NCBI GenBank assembly: GCA_027063585.1
Contig: JAMORM010000022.1
Coordinates: 1-11,799, forward strand
Reading direction: 5' to 3'
Source: Sulfurimonas sp.
Lineage (GTDB): Bacteria > Campylobacterota > Campylobacteria > Campylobacterales > Sulfurimonadaceae
Length of the DNA stretch: 11,799 nt
Below are positions 1 through 6,751 of the stretch, one piece after another. The notes under the pieces are model-generated. The model worked only from the letters and a program-made list of their open reading frames with translations, searched no databases and had not been told where the DNA came from. The translations under genes were made by a program, and so were the position numbers. The first letter of the stretch is position 1, and every line of letters begins with the position of its first letter.

Positions 1-815
1 ATCTGTAAACGCAAATACAGGTTTGCACTTGCACCTCCGACTATGGCAAAATTTTTCGGAGGATGTTCTTGAAAATACTTTTTGAGTTTATGCGTAAGAT
101 GTTTTGTCGCTATATGCTCAAATGAGGCTGCTATATCTTTATAATCTTTTTGCTCTGATTTTTCTACGGCAAGTCTTACCGCATTTTTTAACCCCGAGTA
201 GCTAAAGGCAAATTTCGGAGTACGCAACAGCGGTACCGTAAAATCATACGCTTTTCTCTCCCCCTCTTTTGCTAACGCTTGTATGGCCGGTCCTCCGGGA
301 TAACCCAGTCCCATCATTTTTGCTACTTTGTCAAAACTCTCACCAAAACTGTCATCCATACTCTTTGCAACTGTTTTAATATCGGTCAAACCCTGTACTT
401 CCATAACCTGTGTGTGTCCGCCTGAAACAAGCAAAACACTCAAAGGAAAGGTTGTCTCTTTTTCAATAAAAAGCGAGTAAATATGCCCTATAAGATGATT
501 GACACTGATAATGGGAATATCAAGTGCCACACTCACAGCCTTTGCCAAGGTCACACCCTCAATAAGCGTCACGGCAAGTCCCGGGCTTGAAGTAACAGCT
601 ACTGCTTTTAAATCTTTAAAATAAAACTCACACTCTTGGAGTATCTTCGGTAGAGCTTCGGCATGCAGTCTTGCCGCAAGTTCGGGCACAACACCGCCGT
701 AAACACTGTGCTCAAGTTCTTGAGAGATTTTTTTATGAAAAAGAAGTTTGTTTGTTGCTATTTCTGTTATAGATATTGCACTGTCATCACACGAGCTTTC
801 TATACTTAAAATCAT
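1..815 (-). CDS. tsaD: tRNA N6-adenosine threonylcarbamoyltransferase TsaD (3' end missing)
   Basis: TsaD transfers the threonylcarbamoyl group from threonylcarbamoyl-AMP to A37 of ANN-decoding tRNAs (t6A), working in the cytoplasm with TsaB and TsaE. About 271 N-terminal residues are visible; the family is usually near 335, so roughly the last 60-70 are beyond the window edge. It starts [13 protein letters not shown], the usual Kae1/TsaD opening. The metal-binding HxxxH is H107-L-I-G-H111. The ATP-binding ASKHA-type segments SGGHT (131-135) and [23 protein letters not shown] (given as residues 154-176, key DD, GES, FDK and YPGGP) are intact. The ATG overlaps the dxr stop as ATGA, indicating translational coupling. 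No defect is visible in the part present. The older name gcp/ygjD (O-sialoglycoprotein endopeptidase) refers to the same family. Confidence 0.95.
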   Translation of the reverse strand, partial: MILSIESSCDDSAISITEIATNKLLFHKKISQELEHSVYGGVVPELAARLHAEALPKILQECEFYFKDLKAVAVTSSPGLAVTLIEGVTLAKAVSVALDIPIISVNHLIGHIYSLFIEKETTFPLSVLLVSGGHTQVMEVQGLTDIKTVAKSMDDSFGESFDKVAKMMGLGYPGGPAIQALAKEGERKAYDFTVPLLRTPKFAFSYSGLKNAVRLAVEKSEQKDYKDIAASFEHIATKHLTHKLKKYFQEHPPKNFAIVGGASANLYLRLQ

Positions 816-1885
816 ATACTTTTTCCTACAAATTTTCGTACTTCTTTATCTATCAAGAATATATCGTTTACATGTAAAGGGAGTGCATCACTAAACTTTT
901 CATAAGCACTTATAATTGTTTTGCTGATATCCATAAATCCTATTTTCTTTGCTATAAACATCTCAATAGCTGCTTCATTTGCCGCATTTATAACAACACC
1001 CATTTGTGGAGTTTTTAAGAGTTCATCTTTGATTTCCCAAATAGGATAGCGTTCTTTTTCTATTTTTTTAAATTTAAGAGAACCGACTTGCAATAGATCT
1101 ACATGCGGAAGTATCGCTTCATTCATCTTTTCTTCTAACGCATACGCAATCGGCAATTGCATACTTGCATTGGCAAAATGTGCCGTAGTCGAGCCGTCTT
1201 TAAAATTTATCATTGCATGAATAAGCGACTGTGTTTCAATAATAGCATCATATTCACCCTCGCCAAAGAGCCAGCGTGCTTCAAGCAGTTCAAACATTTT
1301 GTTGACCATCGTTGCAGAATCTATGGTGATTTTTTGCCCCATCGACCAGTTTGGATGCTTTTGCGTATCTTCTAGTGTGGCATTTGCGAGTCTTTTTATG
1401 TCCCAGTCACGAAAAGCACCACCGCTTGCTGTGATTATCATTTTTTTTACCGGTCGCTCTTGTAGCAGATACCAAAGACCAAAGTGTTCGCTGTCTATAG
1501 GCTGTATTTTTGATGTATCTATAAAACTGCCGCAGGCTACTAGGGATTCTTTGTTTGCTAAAGCTACTTTTTTATCGCACTCTATTGCTTTAAGTGTCGG
1601 ACGCAGTCCTAAAAATCCTACAAGTGCATTGACAACTAGCTTTGATGCGGCATCTTCTATAACTTTTAATATAGCTTCTTCACCAAAGTAAACATTGTTA
1701 TGTTGAACTTTATAAACATCCTCTTTATTTGCGACAACCACAACTTTAGGATTATGTTCTTGTATCTGTTCGTTGAGTAATTTTATATTTTTACCGCAAA
1801 CCAATACCTCAACATCAATGCCAAAGCGTTTGGCAACTATTAAAGCATTGACCCCTATGGAACCGGTTGAACCTAAAAGTACCAA
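812..1885 (-). CDS. dxr: 1-deoxy-D-xylulose 5-phosphate reductoisomerase (Dxr/IspC)
   Basis: This enzyme converts DXP to 2-C-methyl-D-erythritol 4-phosphate with NADPH, the committed step of the MEP isoprenoid pathway. The 357 residues begin with the NADPH-binding GSTGSIG (5-11). LANKESLV lies at 109-116 and the metal-binding PIDSEH at 129-134 (D131, E133). [10 protein letters not shown] (151-160) and the block from [20 protein letters not shown] (177-196) to FELLEARW, with the third metal ligand near E199, are present. Length is slightly below the roughly 390 of E. coli, as expected in Campylobacterota. The start is TTG, placed directly after the cdsA TAG in the same frame, so no earlier start is possible. 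A GAGGA about 9 nt upstream, inside the cdsA end, supports it. It sits between cdsA and tsaD in one operon. Confidence 0.96.
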   Translation of the reverse strand: MVLLGSTGSIGVNALIVAKRFGIDVEVLVCGKNIKLLNEQIQEHNPKVVVVANKEDVYKVQHNNVYFGEEAILKVIEDAASKLVVNALVGFLGLRPTLKAIECDKKVALANKESLVACGSFIDTSKIQPIDSEHFGLWYLLQERPVKKMIITASGGAFRDWDIKRLANATLEDTQKHPNWSMGQKITIDSATMVNKMFELLEARWLFGEGEYDAIIETQSLIHAMINFKDGSTTAHFANASMQLPIAYALEEKMNEAILPHVDLLQVGSLKFKKIEKERYPIWEIKDELLKTPQMGVVINAANEAAIEMFIAKKIGFMDISKTIISAYEKFSDALPLHVNDIFLIDKEVRKFVGKSI

Positions 1886-2641
1886 CTAGACTAATCCTCG
1901 AAGCAGAACAAGCATAACAATAGCACCGAAAAGGTAGCCGTCAATTCTGTCTAAAATTCCACCATGACCAGGCAGCAAAGTTCCGCTGTCTTTCACACCG
2001 GCAGCACGCTTGAGTGAAGACTCAAACAAATCACCAAATATAGAACTCACAGCAACCATAAAAGAGATAACAAGTGCAATCCAAAAATCAACCACAAAAA
2101 CTCCGAGATATGCTCCCACAAATGTTGCAAGAGCTACGCCGCCTATGACTCCTTCGAGTGTTTTGTTTGGGCTTGTCTCACAAAATTTTGTTTTTCCTAT
2201 GCTTTTGCCGACAAAATAAGCACCGATATCAGTTAAAGCAACCACGCCAAGCAGCCATACAAGCGATAAAACACCATACTCTTCATACATCGTCAGAATA
2301 AACAGCACTCCTGCAGTCGGATAAATAAATGGTAAAAAATCAACCCACTTCAGGCTTTTGTCATAGGCAACAGCACTTGCATAAGCAACACCCGCCAAAA
2401 CAAACAGATCATCACCGTATGGATAAATTGCGGCTATCAGCCAAAGTCCTGCAGCATATGGTAAAAGATTGTCTTTCTCTACTCCAAAAAGGATAACGGC
2501 TTCTTTAAAAGCAAGCAAATACACTGCTCCTAAAAAGAGCCACATAACAAAAAAGTTGTCAATTAATCCGACCACTAACACAACAAACAGTAAGGCAATG
2601 CCCGTAATGATTCTCTCTTTGCTGTCTTTTAAAATACTCAT
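1886..2641 (-). CDS. cdsA: Phosphatidate cytidylyltransferase (CDP-diglyceride synthase)
   Basis: CdsA is an inner-membrane enzyme that makes CDP-diacylglycerol from phosphatidate and CTP, feeding all phospholipid synthesis. The 251 residues are mostly hydrophobic, with several membrane segments (about 12-50, 60-95, 105-120, 124-146, 165-200 and 236-250). The family motif SPNKTLEG occurs at 157-164. The signature runs from SSLKRAAGVKDSG (208-220) through LLPGHGGILDRID (222-234), carrying the conserved K-D, H-G-G and D-R-x-D. The ATG has an AGGAA about 7 nt upstream. Its amber stop is followed immediately, in frame, by the TTG of dxr. A TATAAT-type promoter appears just upstream. The cdsA-dxr pairing is common in Campylobacterota and joins envelope lipid and isoprenoid synthesis. 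Confidence 0.96.
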   Translation of the reverse strand: MSILKDSKERIITGIALLFVVLVVGLIDNFFVMWLFLGAVYLLAFKEAVILFGVEKDNLLPYAAGLWLIAAIYPYGDDLFVLAGVAYASAVAYDKSLKWVDFLPFIYPTAGVLFILTMYEEYGVLSLVWLLGVVALTDIGAYFVGKSIGKTKFCETSPNKTLEGVIGGVALATFVGAYLGVFVVDFWIALVISFMVAVSSIFGDLFESSLKRAAGVKDSGTLLPGHGGILDRIDGYLFGAIVMLVLLRGLV

Positions 2642-2663
2642 AAAAGATTCCTGTAAATTATTT

Positions 2664-2679
2664 GATATAAAATTATATC
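2664..2679 (-). promoter_or_regulatory. Probable -10 region with inverted repeat, upstream of cdsA
   Basis: On the minus strand a perfect TATAAT (2677 down to 2672) lies about 30 nt upstream of the cdsA start, giving a leader of roughly 20-25 nt. It falls inside a 7-bp inverted repeat, GATATAA-AA-TTATATC. No convincing -35 is seen, which is normal for sigma-70 promoters in this phylum. The repeat could be an operator or simply an AT-rich coincidence. Confidence 0.45.
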
Positions 2680-2682
2680 CAA

Positions 2683-3003
2683 TCAGACTTTAATATCTAA
2701 TAGATGCAGAGGTATTTCCTGTTCTTCTTCATTTTTCTTTTCAACTATTTTATGCCCTTTTTTCTTTGGAAGGTTTTGTGTCTCTTCATCAGCTTCTTCT
2801 TTCTGATGTTCACGATCGGGGTCTATTTTATGGCTTTCTTCTGTAGGACGTACTTCTTCGATCTCTTTTTCTTTTTCCTGCACTGCAGCTTGGGCAGCTA
2901 CATTTTGCAAATCAAAGCGAGTGTATTGGTTTCCTTGCACAGGTGTAACGGCAGGTGTCATTTGGTTTACTAAAACTACATTACCGATAGCTCCGACACT
3001 CAT
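2683..3003 (-). CDS. Small charged protein of unknown function
   Basis: I do not recognise this 106-residue protein. The start is taken at 3003 (MSVGAIGNVV) because a strong AAGGAGG stands just before it; a longer ATG at 3036 has no such site and would add 11 residues. The N-terminus (1-20) is small and mildly hydrophobic, with no signal peptide or membrane segment. The middle contains QNVAAQAAVQEKEKEIEEVRPTEES (about 33-57, read as key parts AAQAAVQ, EKEKEIEEV and RPTEES). The last 50 residues are almost all E, K, D, Q, N, H and probably disordered or coiled. The end, IPLHLLDIKV, is hydrophobic again. It precedes cdsA on the same strand by 41 nt, but cdsA has its own promoter candidate. The ordered head and tail around a disordered middle suggest a protein-protein linker, which is inference only. 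Confidence 0.75.
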   Translation of the reverse strand: MSVGAIGNVVLVNQMTPAVTPVQGNQYTRFDLQNVAAQAAVQEKEKEIEEVRPTEESHKIDPDREHQKEEADEETQNLPKKKGHKIVEKKNEEEQEIPLHLLDIKV

Positions 3004-3021
3004 ACCGTCCTCCTTGCTTTT

Positions 3022-3042
3022 GGTTCCCAAAATCAAGGAACC
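3022..3042 (-). promoter_or_regulatory. Small hairpin in the leader of the charged-protein gene
   Basis: GGTTCC and GGAACC form 6-bp arms around a 9-nt loop, ending about 10 nt before the AAGGAGG of the gene starting at 3003. It would lie in the 5' leader of that mRNA. It does not cover the ribosome binding site, so any effect is more likely on stability than on initiation. Confidence 0.3.
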
Positions 3043-3083
3043 TTTATCTTTTTATCCGCTGATCGCTAGGATACTAAAGCTAC

Positions 3084-3100
3084 AAAAAGCATTGCTTTTT
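3084..3100. terminator. AT-rich hairpin, possible weak terminator
   Basis: AAAAAGC-ATT-GCTTTTT gives a 7-bp stem with a 3-nt loop and terminal A/T runs on both strands, so it could act in either direction. The stem is weak, with only two G-C pairs. It could terminate read-through from the NFACT gene before the next minus-strand gene. Confidence 0.3.
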
Positions 3101-3118
3101 GAGAAAAAATCTTTTCAG

Positions 3119-3247
3119 CTTACATGTAAACACTTTCCTGCTCTTGGGAAGCGATGCTTTAGCTTCGCCTTTTATGCTTTAAAACAACTCAGCCCAGGTT
3201 GAAACCTGGGTTCCGAAAAGCCTTGCAAACTTACATGTAAACACTTT
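3119..3247. repeat. 18-bp direct repeat carrying the TTACATGTAA palindrome
   Basis: CTTACATGTAAACACTTT is present identically at 3119-3136 and 3230-3247, starts 111 bp apart. Each copy contains the 10-bp palindrome found elsewhere in the window, plus an 8-nt identical flank. The two copies bracket the hairpins of this spacer. Confidence 0.85.
3191..3212 (-). terminator. Likely terminator hairpin downstream of the NFACT-family gene
   Basis: CCCAGGT-TGAA-ACCTGGG forms a GC-rich 7-bp stem with a 4-nt loop, extended by A-T and G-T pairs to 9. On the minus strand it lies about 37 nt past the NFACT stop codon. The following T-run is short and interrupted (GTTGTTTT), so it may be a weak terminator or an RNA-stabilising structure. 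Confidence 0.5.
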
Positions 3248-3248
3248 T

Positions 3249-4577
3249 TTACTCTCTTGTATCCACCTCTATTGTCTTGTATTTATTATACAACACATTT
3301 GCACCGTTTTGTATGGTTACTTCTCGTCTTGGAGTATAATCGACCAAAAACCTGTCTTTTGAAGCGGTGCTGAATTCTACACAGAGCTTTGCCGCTGCCA
3401 AAATAATATTTTGCGGTAAATTCTGCTTGTCGGTTGTAATGATAACATGCGCTGATGGGCGATCTTTCATATGCAGCCAGATATCTTTTGCCCGTGCATT
3501 TTTCAACAGTTCAACATTGCCTTTTTCATTTTTTCCAAGCTGTACTTTATACCCTTCTATCCAAAAAACTTCTATAGAATCATTCTGTTTTACTTTTTTA
3601 TTTTGCACTCTTTTAGGAAACAGAAAGGCTATTTTTGCCACATCTTTTGCCTCTTTGACAACATTGACAAATAGTTCTAAATGCTCGATTTTTGAGCGCA
3701 GAGACTCTTCTTCAATGTGCAGATGTTTTGCTTTTTGTTTTGCTTTTTTACTTTTTGCAAAGAACATTTCACTTATCATAAAAGGAGTGGCGTATGCTTT
3801 GTCTAAGTGTACCTGCACTTTTGAGCCGTCATAATCATCAAGTTCGATTTCTCTCGCATAGGGCTTGATATTTTGCACGTTTGAAAGCACTAAATTTCCC
3901 AAGTGCTCACTCTTTTGTGCTTCTTTCTCCAAACTCTCTTTTGAATCAAGTTTTTCATAGAGTTTTTGCAGTTTTTTAAGTTTTTTATTAAGCAGTGCGA
4001 TTTTTTGCTTTTTCAGTCCCTCAAGTTTTGCATGCTGCTCTTTGTCATACACTTCATACAAAAACTTTTCAACATCCTCAATCGGATACTCTTTGGCTAC
4101 AAAGGGTGCAGGCGGAACATCAAGCAGTTTTTGTCCGACTCTCACTTCACGAAACGAAGAGAACAGATCAACATGACGCAGGGCTTCAAGAACAACATTG
4201 TTTTCATCCAAAATAATCACATTGGTATATTTTCCGGTAAACTCCAGTTGCAAATACGTAATCTCTTCTTTATATGCAGAGGCCAAAGATGTTTTTATAC
4301 GAATGATTTTATCGTTGTTTAACAGCGTTACATGTAACACATTTGCACGGTTAAAACGTTTTGCCAAAATAACGTCAAAAGGGGCATTATAAACTTTTGA
4401 ACGCGGATACTCTTGGCATTTAAATATGGAAGAGTTTGAACGTTGCATATTAAAGTAGAGCACATCATTTTTGTCAAAAACTATTTTTATAATAGTGTCA
4501 CTAACTCTGTGAACAGCCGATATTTTCGTAAAATTTTGTAAATAATTGGTAATTTGTTTTAAATGTGAAAGTTTCAT
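3249..4577 (-). CDS. NFACT-family protein (RqcH/Rqc2-like, short Campylobacterota form)
   Basis: RqcH-type proteins bind 50S subunits carrying stalled nascent chains with peptidyl-tRNA and direct C-terminal alanine tailing in ribosome quality control; older annotation calls them fibronectin/fibrinogen-binding proteins. The protein has 442 residues, against about 570 in Bacillus. An NFACT-N domain fills about 1-155 (FTGKYTNVII at 113-122, FREVRVGQ at 142-149). A lysine-rich coiled coil covers about 175-310. An NFACT-R domain lies at about 330-435, with the family motif DIWLHMKDRPSAHVII (365-380). The helix-hairpin-helix part looks shortened. The position matching the Asp-Arg pair needed for tailing in Bacillus RqcH appears to be D89-K90 (NNDKIIRI), by eye. 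No Shine-Dalgarno precedes the ATG. A role in ribosome rescue is inferred from family membership. Confidence 0.88.
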   Translation of the reverse strand: MKLSHLKQITNYLQNFTKISAVHRVSDTIIKIVFDKNDVLYFNMQRSNSSIFKCQEYPRSKVYNAPFDVILAKRFNRANVLHVTLLNNDKIIRIKTSLASAYKEEITYLQLEFTGKYTNVIILDENNVVLEALRHVDLFSSFREVRVGQKLLDVPPAPFVAKEYPIEDVEKFLYEVYDKEQHAKLEGLKKQKIALLNKKLKKLQKLYEKLDSKESLEKEAQKSEHLGNLVLSNVQNIKPYAREIELDDYDGSKVQVHLDKAYATPFMISEMFFAKSKKAKQKAKHLHIEEESLRSKIEHLELFVNVVKEAKDVAKIAFLFPKRVQNKKVKQNDSIEVFWIEGYKVQLGKNEKGNVELLKNARAKDIWLHMKDRPSAHVIITTDKQNLPQNIILAAAKLCVEFSTASKDRFLVDYTPRREVTIQNGANVLYNKYKTIEVDTRE

Positions 4578-4583
4578 AAGAGT

Positions 4584-4597
4584 ATTTTAGCTAAAAT
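4584..4597. promoter_or_regulatory. Divergent promoter candidate on a TTTTAGCTAAAA palindrome
   Basis: The 12-bp palindrome TTTTAGCTAAAA (4585-4596) lies between the divergent NFACT gene and the plus-strand uptake locus. It supplies a TAAAAT hexamer on each strand (plus 4592-4597, minus 4589-4584). The plus copy would start transcription about 20 nt before the small gene at 4627. The minus copy would start almost at the NFACT ATG. No -35 boxes are evident. Confidence 0.4.
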
Positions 4598-4626
4598 TCC
4601 AAAAACAAAAGAGGACTCCTGAAAAT

Positions 4627-4776
4627 ATGCCTAAAGGTTTCGGTAAAAACTACTTTACACTAGCAGCAATTCAAGCCTACATCTCTGCACAAAAAATCAT
4701 AGCACTTTACAGTTCTATGGGCACACTTGATGGGAAACCCCTCAAGCTCAAAATAAATTCTCCTCCCACGTCTTAA
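4627..4776 (+). CDS. Possible 49-residue small protein at the head of the uptake locus
   Basis: An uninterrupted ATG-to-TAA frame of 50 codons starts MPKGFGKNYFTLAAIQAYISA and ends KLKINSPPTS. It has ordinary codon use for this genome. A GAGGA stands 11 nt before the ATG, slightly farther than ideal. Residues 9-30 could form an amphipathic or mildly hydrophobic helix; there is no signal peptide and no cysteine. It fills most of the 241-bp gap between the NFACT gene and the TonB receptor and is on the receptor's strand. Its stop codon lies inside the inverted repeat before the receptor. I do not recognise it. It could be a real small protein, a leader peptide, or chance; conservation in relatives would decide. 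Confidence 0.5.
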   Translation: MPKGFGKNYFTLAAIQAYISAQKIIALYSSMGTLDGKPLKLKINSPPTS

Positions 4777-4811
4777 ATATTTTTCACAAACAATACAAAA
4801 AAATATTTAAG
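4772..4811 (+). promoter_or_regulatory. Perfect 13-bp inverted repeat running into the receptor's ribosome binding site
   Basis: CTTAAATATTTTT (4772-4784) and AAAAATATTTAAG (4799-4811) are exact inverted copies with a 14-nt spacer. Each arm also contains the palindrome AAATATTT (4775-4782 and 4801-4808), placed 26 bp apart. The right arm includes most of the AAGGA (4809-4813) that serves the ATG at 4819. As RNA the stem would sequester that site; as DNA the two AAATATTT units could be a paired operator. It is not a good match to the classical Fur box. Confidence 0.6.
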
Positions 4812-4818
4812 GATACTT

Positions 4819-6741
4819 ATGCAAAAAACAATAAAACTACCACTACTCCTAGGCGCTCTTTTGAGCCAGCTACTAGCACAGGAGGTCACATTGGCACCTC
4901 TTGAAATAACCTCAACTGCCATCAAAACAGATGAATTGCAATCTACTGATGCTGTAGAAATTTATACGGCCAAAGATATAGAAAAAGCCCATGTGCAAAA
5001 TATCTATGAGTTTTTAAACCAGCAAACTTCAGTTATTACAATGCCCTCTTACGGAAACCCTTTTTCTCAGAAAATTGACATGCGAGGTTTTGGTATAGGC
5101 GACGGATATGAAAATATTGTTATCAAAGTAAACGGCAGAAGATTGAATAATATTGACGGTGTTCCGCAACTTTTGGCAAGTATCTCTCCTGATGCGATTG
5201 AAAGAATAGAAATTATCAAAGCAGGCGGTGTAGTTGAGGCCGGAGACGGTGCGAATGCCGGTGTTATCAATATAATAACAAAAAAATCCAACCATACCCA
5301 GATAGGATTTTATGCCGGAAGCTATAATACTTTTGATGGCACTTTCAATATAGGTCATATTGACAACAAACTTTCATACAACCTCAACGGAGAGGCTCAA
5401 AAGCATGGAGGCATCAGATATATTGATGACAATGGACACAAGGCTGAAAACAAATTTTCAAATTTTAGTTTTGATATTGCCTATAAGGTGCTTGAAAATT
5501 TAGAGCTTAGAGCAAATGGGCTTACATCAAATATAGATGTTTGGTATGCAAGCAGTCTTACACTTGATCAATACAATGAAGACCCAACACAAAAAAGCAA
5601 CTCTTTTTTCGCAGGTGTTCATCAAAAATCCAGCAGTGATGTTATCGGAACTGGAGTTACCTATGATATTTCCAATGCAATTTCTTTAGATATGAATTAT
5701 AATCATGAATATAAAACATCTAATTATGTCACATATAACAGTGAATATAAATATAGTTATAACTCAGCGGACGCTGTTGTAAAATATATAAAGGAAAATT
5801 TTGAAGTTATTGCAGGCGGGTATCTATTTGATGGAAATAGAAAAGCCTCTACAAATGTAACAACTAAAAAAAATCTAGCTGCATTTGTCAAAACAAACAT
5901 CTATCTGGGGAAAAACACACTCAAAGCCGGTTACAGATATGAAAAAGTTTCTTATGAATATGCTCCGTCTACAGGCAATACACTCAATCAGGATGATGCA
6001 TTACATGGTATAGAACTTGGGTATAACCATATGATTGACAAAGAGCAGTCTGTATTTTTTAATTATGCGAAAGCTTACCAGGCACCCAATATAGATCGAT
6101 TCTTTAACAATGGCGGAACTTTCAACCAGTTTATCAAACCGTCAAAATCAAACAGCTTTACACTGGGTTACAATAAAATAACAAAAACAAATAAACTGAA
6201 ATTGTCAATATACTATATCGATATGAAGGACGAAATCTACTACTATGCGGATCCGACCTATGTTAATTCCAAAAACACGAATATTGACAAATCTCATAAA
6301 TACGGTTTTGACTTGTATGACAAATATCTTTTTTCTCAAACACTGAATGCAATTTTTAACTATAACTATGTGCAAGCGATTATAGATAATGAAACCGAAA
6401 ACGGTGAAGATTATTCCGGAAATAAATTGCCGGGTGTCAGCAACCACAATGTCAAAGCAACACTTAACTATCTGCCAAACAGTTTTACAACCCTGGCGAT
6501 AACTGAAGTATACCGTTCGAGTGCCTATGCCGCAAATGATTTTAACAACAACTTTACACAAAAACAAGAAGCCTATACAAGTACAGATATTTCTTGTACC
6601 TATGCGAAAAAGAATTGGGAAGTTTTTGCTAAAATAAACAATCTTTTTAATCAAAAAAACGGTTTGTGGATCAGGGATGATGCGATATATCCTGTCAACT
6701 TTACTACAACGGCAATTTTTGGATTAAATCTAAAATACTAA
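4819..6741 (+). CDS. TonB-dependent outer-membrane receptor
   Basis: This receptor binds a scarce extracellular ligand and lets it through the outer membrane using TonB-ExbBD energy. The 640 residues start with a signal peptide (about 1-20, ending LLA before QE). A TonB-box-like LEITST lies at 28-33. A plug domain covers about 44-157, with KIDMRGFGIG (85-94), IVIKVNGRRLN (100-110), IERIEIIKAGG (127-137) and GVINIITKK (148-156). The remaining roughly 480 residues alternate aromatic, polar and glycine residues as a 22-strand barrel, and the protein ends in an aromatic residue (LKY). The usual plug GP-S-YG segment reads AGGVVEAGDGANAG. AAGGA 5 nt before the ATG supports the start. The next three genes complete the uptake route, so the ligand is an iron chelate, haem or a corrinoid; sequence alone does not decide. 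Confidence 0.93.
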   Translation: MQKTIKLPLLLGALLSQLLAQEVTLAPLEITSTAIKTDELQSTDAVEIYTAKDIEKAHVQNIYEFLNQQTSVITMPSYGNPFSQKIDMRGFGIGDGYENIVIKVNGRRLNNIDGVPQLLASISPDAIERIEIIKAGGVVEAGDGANAGVINIITKKSNHTQIGFYAGSYNTFDGTFNIGHIDNKLSYNLNGEAQKHGGIRYIDDNGHKAENKFSNFSFDIAYKVLENLELRANGLTSNIDVWYASSLTLDQYNEDPTQKSNSFFAGVHQKSSSDVIGTGVTYDISNAISLDMNYNHEYKTSNYVTYNSEYKYSYNSADAVVKYIKENFEVIAGGYLFDGNRKASTNVTTKKNLAAFVKTNIYLGKNTLKAGYRYEKVSYEYAPSTGNTLNQDDALHGIELGYNHMIDKEQSVFFNYAKAYQAPNIDRFFNNGGTFNQFIKPSKSNSFTLGYNKITKTNKLKLSIYYIDMKDEIYYYADPTYVNSKNTNIDKSHKYGFDLYDKYLFSQTLNAIFNYNYVQAIIDNETENGEDYSGNKLPGVSNHNVKATLNYLPNSFTTLAITEVYRSSAYAANDFNNNFTQKQEAYTSTDISCTYAKKNWEVFAKINNLFNQKNGLWIRDDAIYPVNFTTTAIFGLNLKY

Positions 6742-6751
6742 AAGGCAGACC

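Larger units (their letters stand above)
3004..3248. other. Structured non-coding spacer between the NFACT gene and the charged-protein gene
   Basis: This 245-bp stretch holds no convincing gene. From left to right it has the GGTTCC/GGAACC hairpin; a short AAAAAGC-ATT-GCTTTTT hairpin (3084-3100); a first TTACATGTAA copy (3120-3129); a GAAGC/GCTTC pair (3149-3166); a 9-bp hairpin (3191-3212); and a second TTACATGTAA copy (3231-3240). It must contain the 3' end of the NFACT transcript and the promoter of the small charged-protein gene, but I could not single out a clear -10 box. Confidence 0.6.

Noticed and set aside
4772..4811. Fur box upstream of the TonB receptor
   Set aside because: The region is AT-rich but lacks the GATAAT-type repeats; the clean inverted repeat with a 14-nt spacer is a different geometry.
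4578..4818. Cobalamin riboswitch before the receptor gene
   Set aside because: The leader is short, AT-rich and has no B12-box-like GCCACTG element or multi-stem architecture.
5029..5358. Minus-strand frame of about 109 codons inside the TonB receptor gene, and similar long antisense frames in dxr, the NFACT gene and the cyclase
   Set aside because: They lie opposite clearly coding sequence with strong family motifs, have no ribosome binding sites and read as low-complexity antisense translation.
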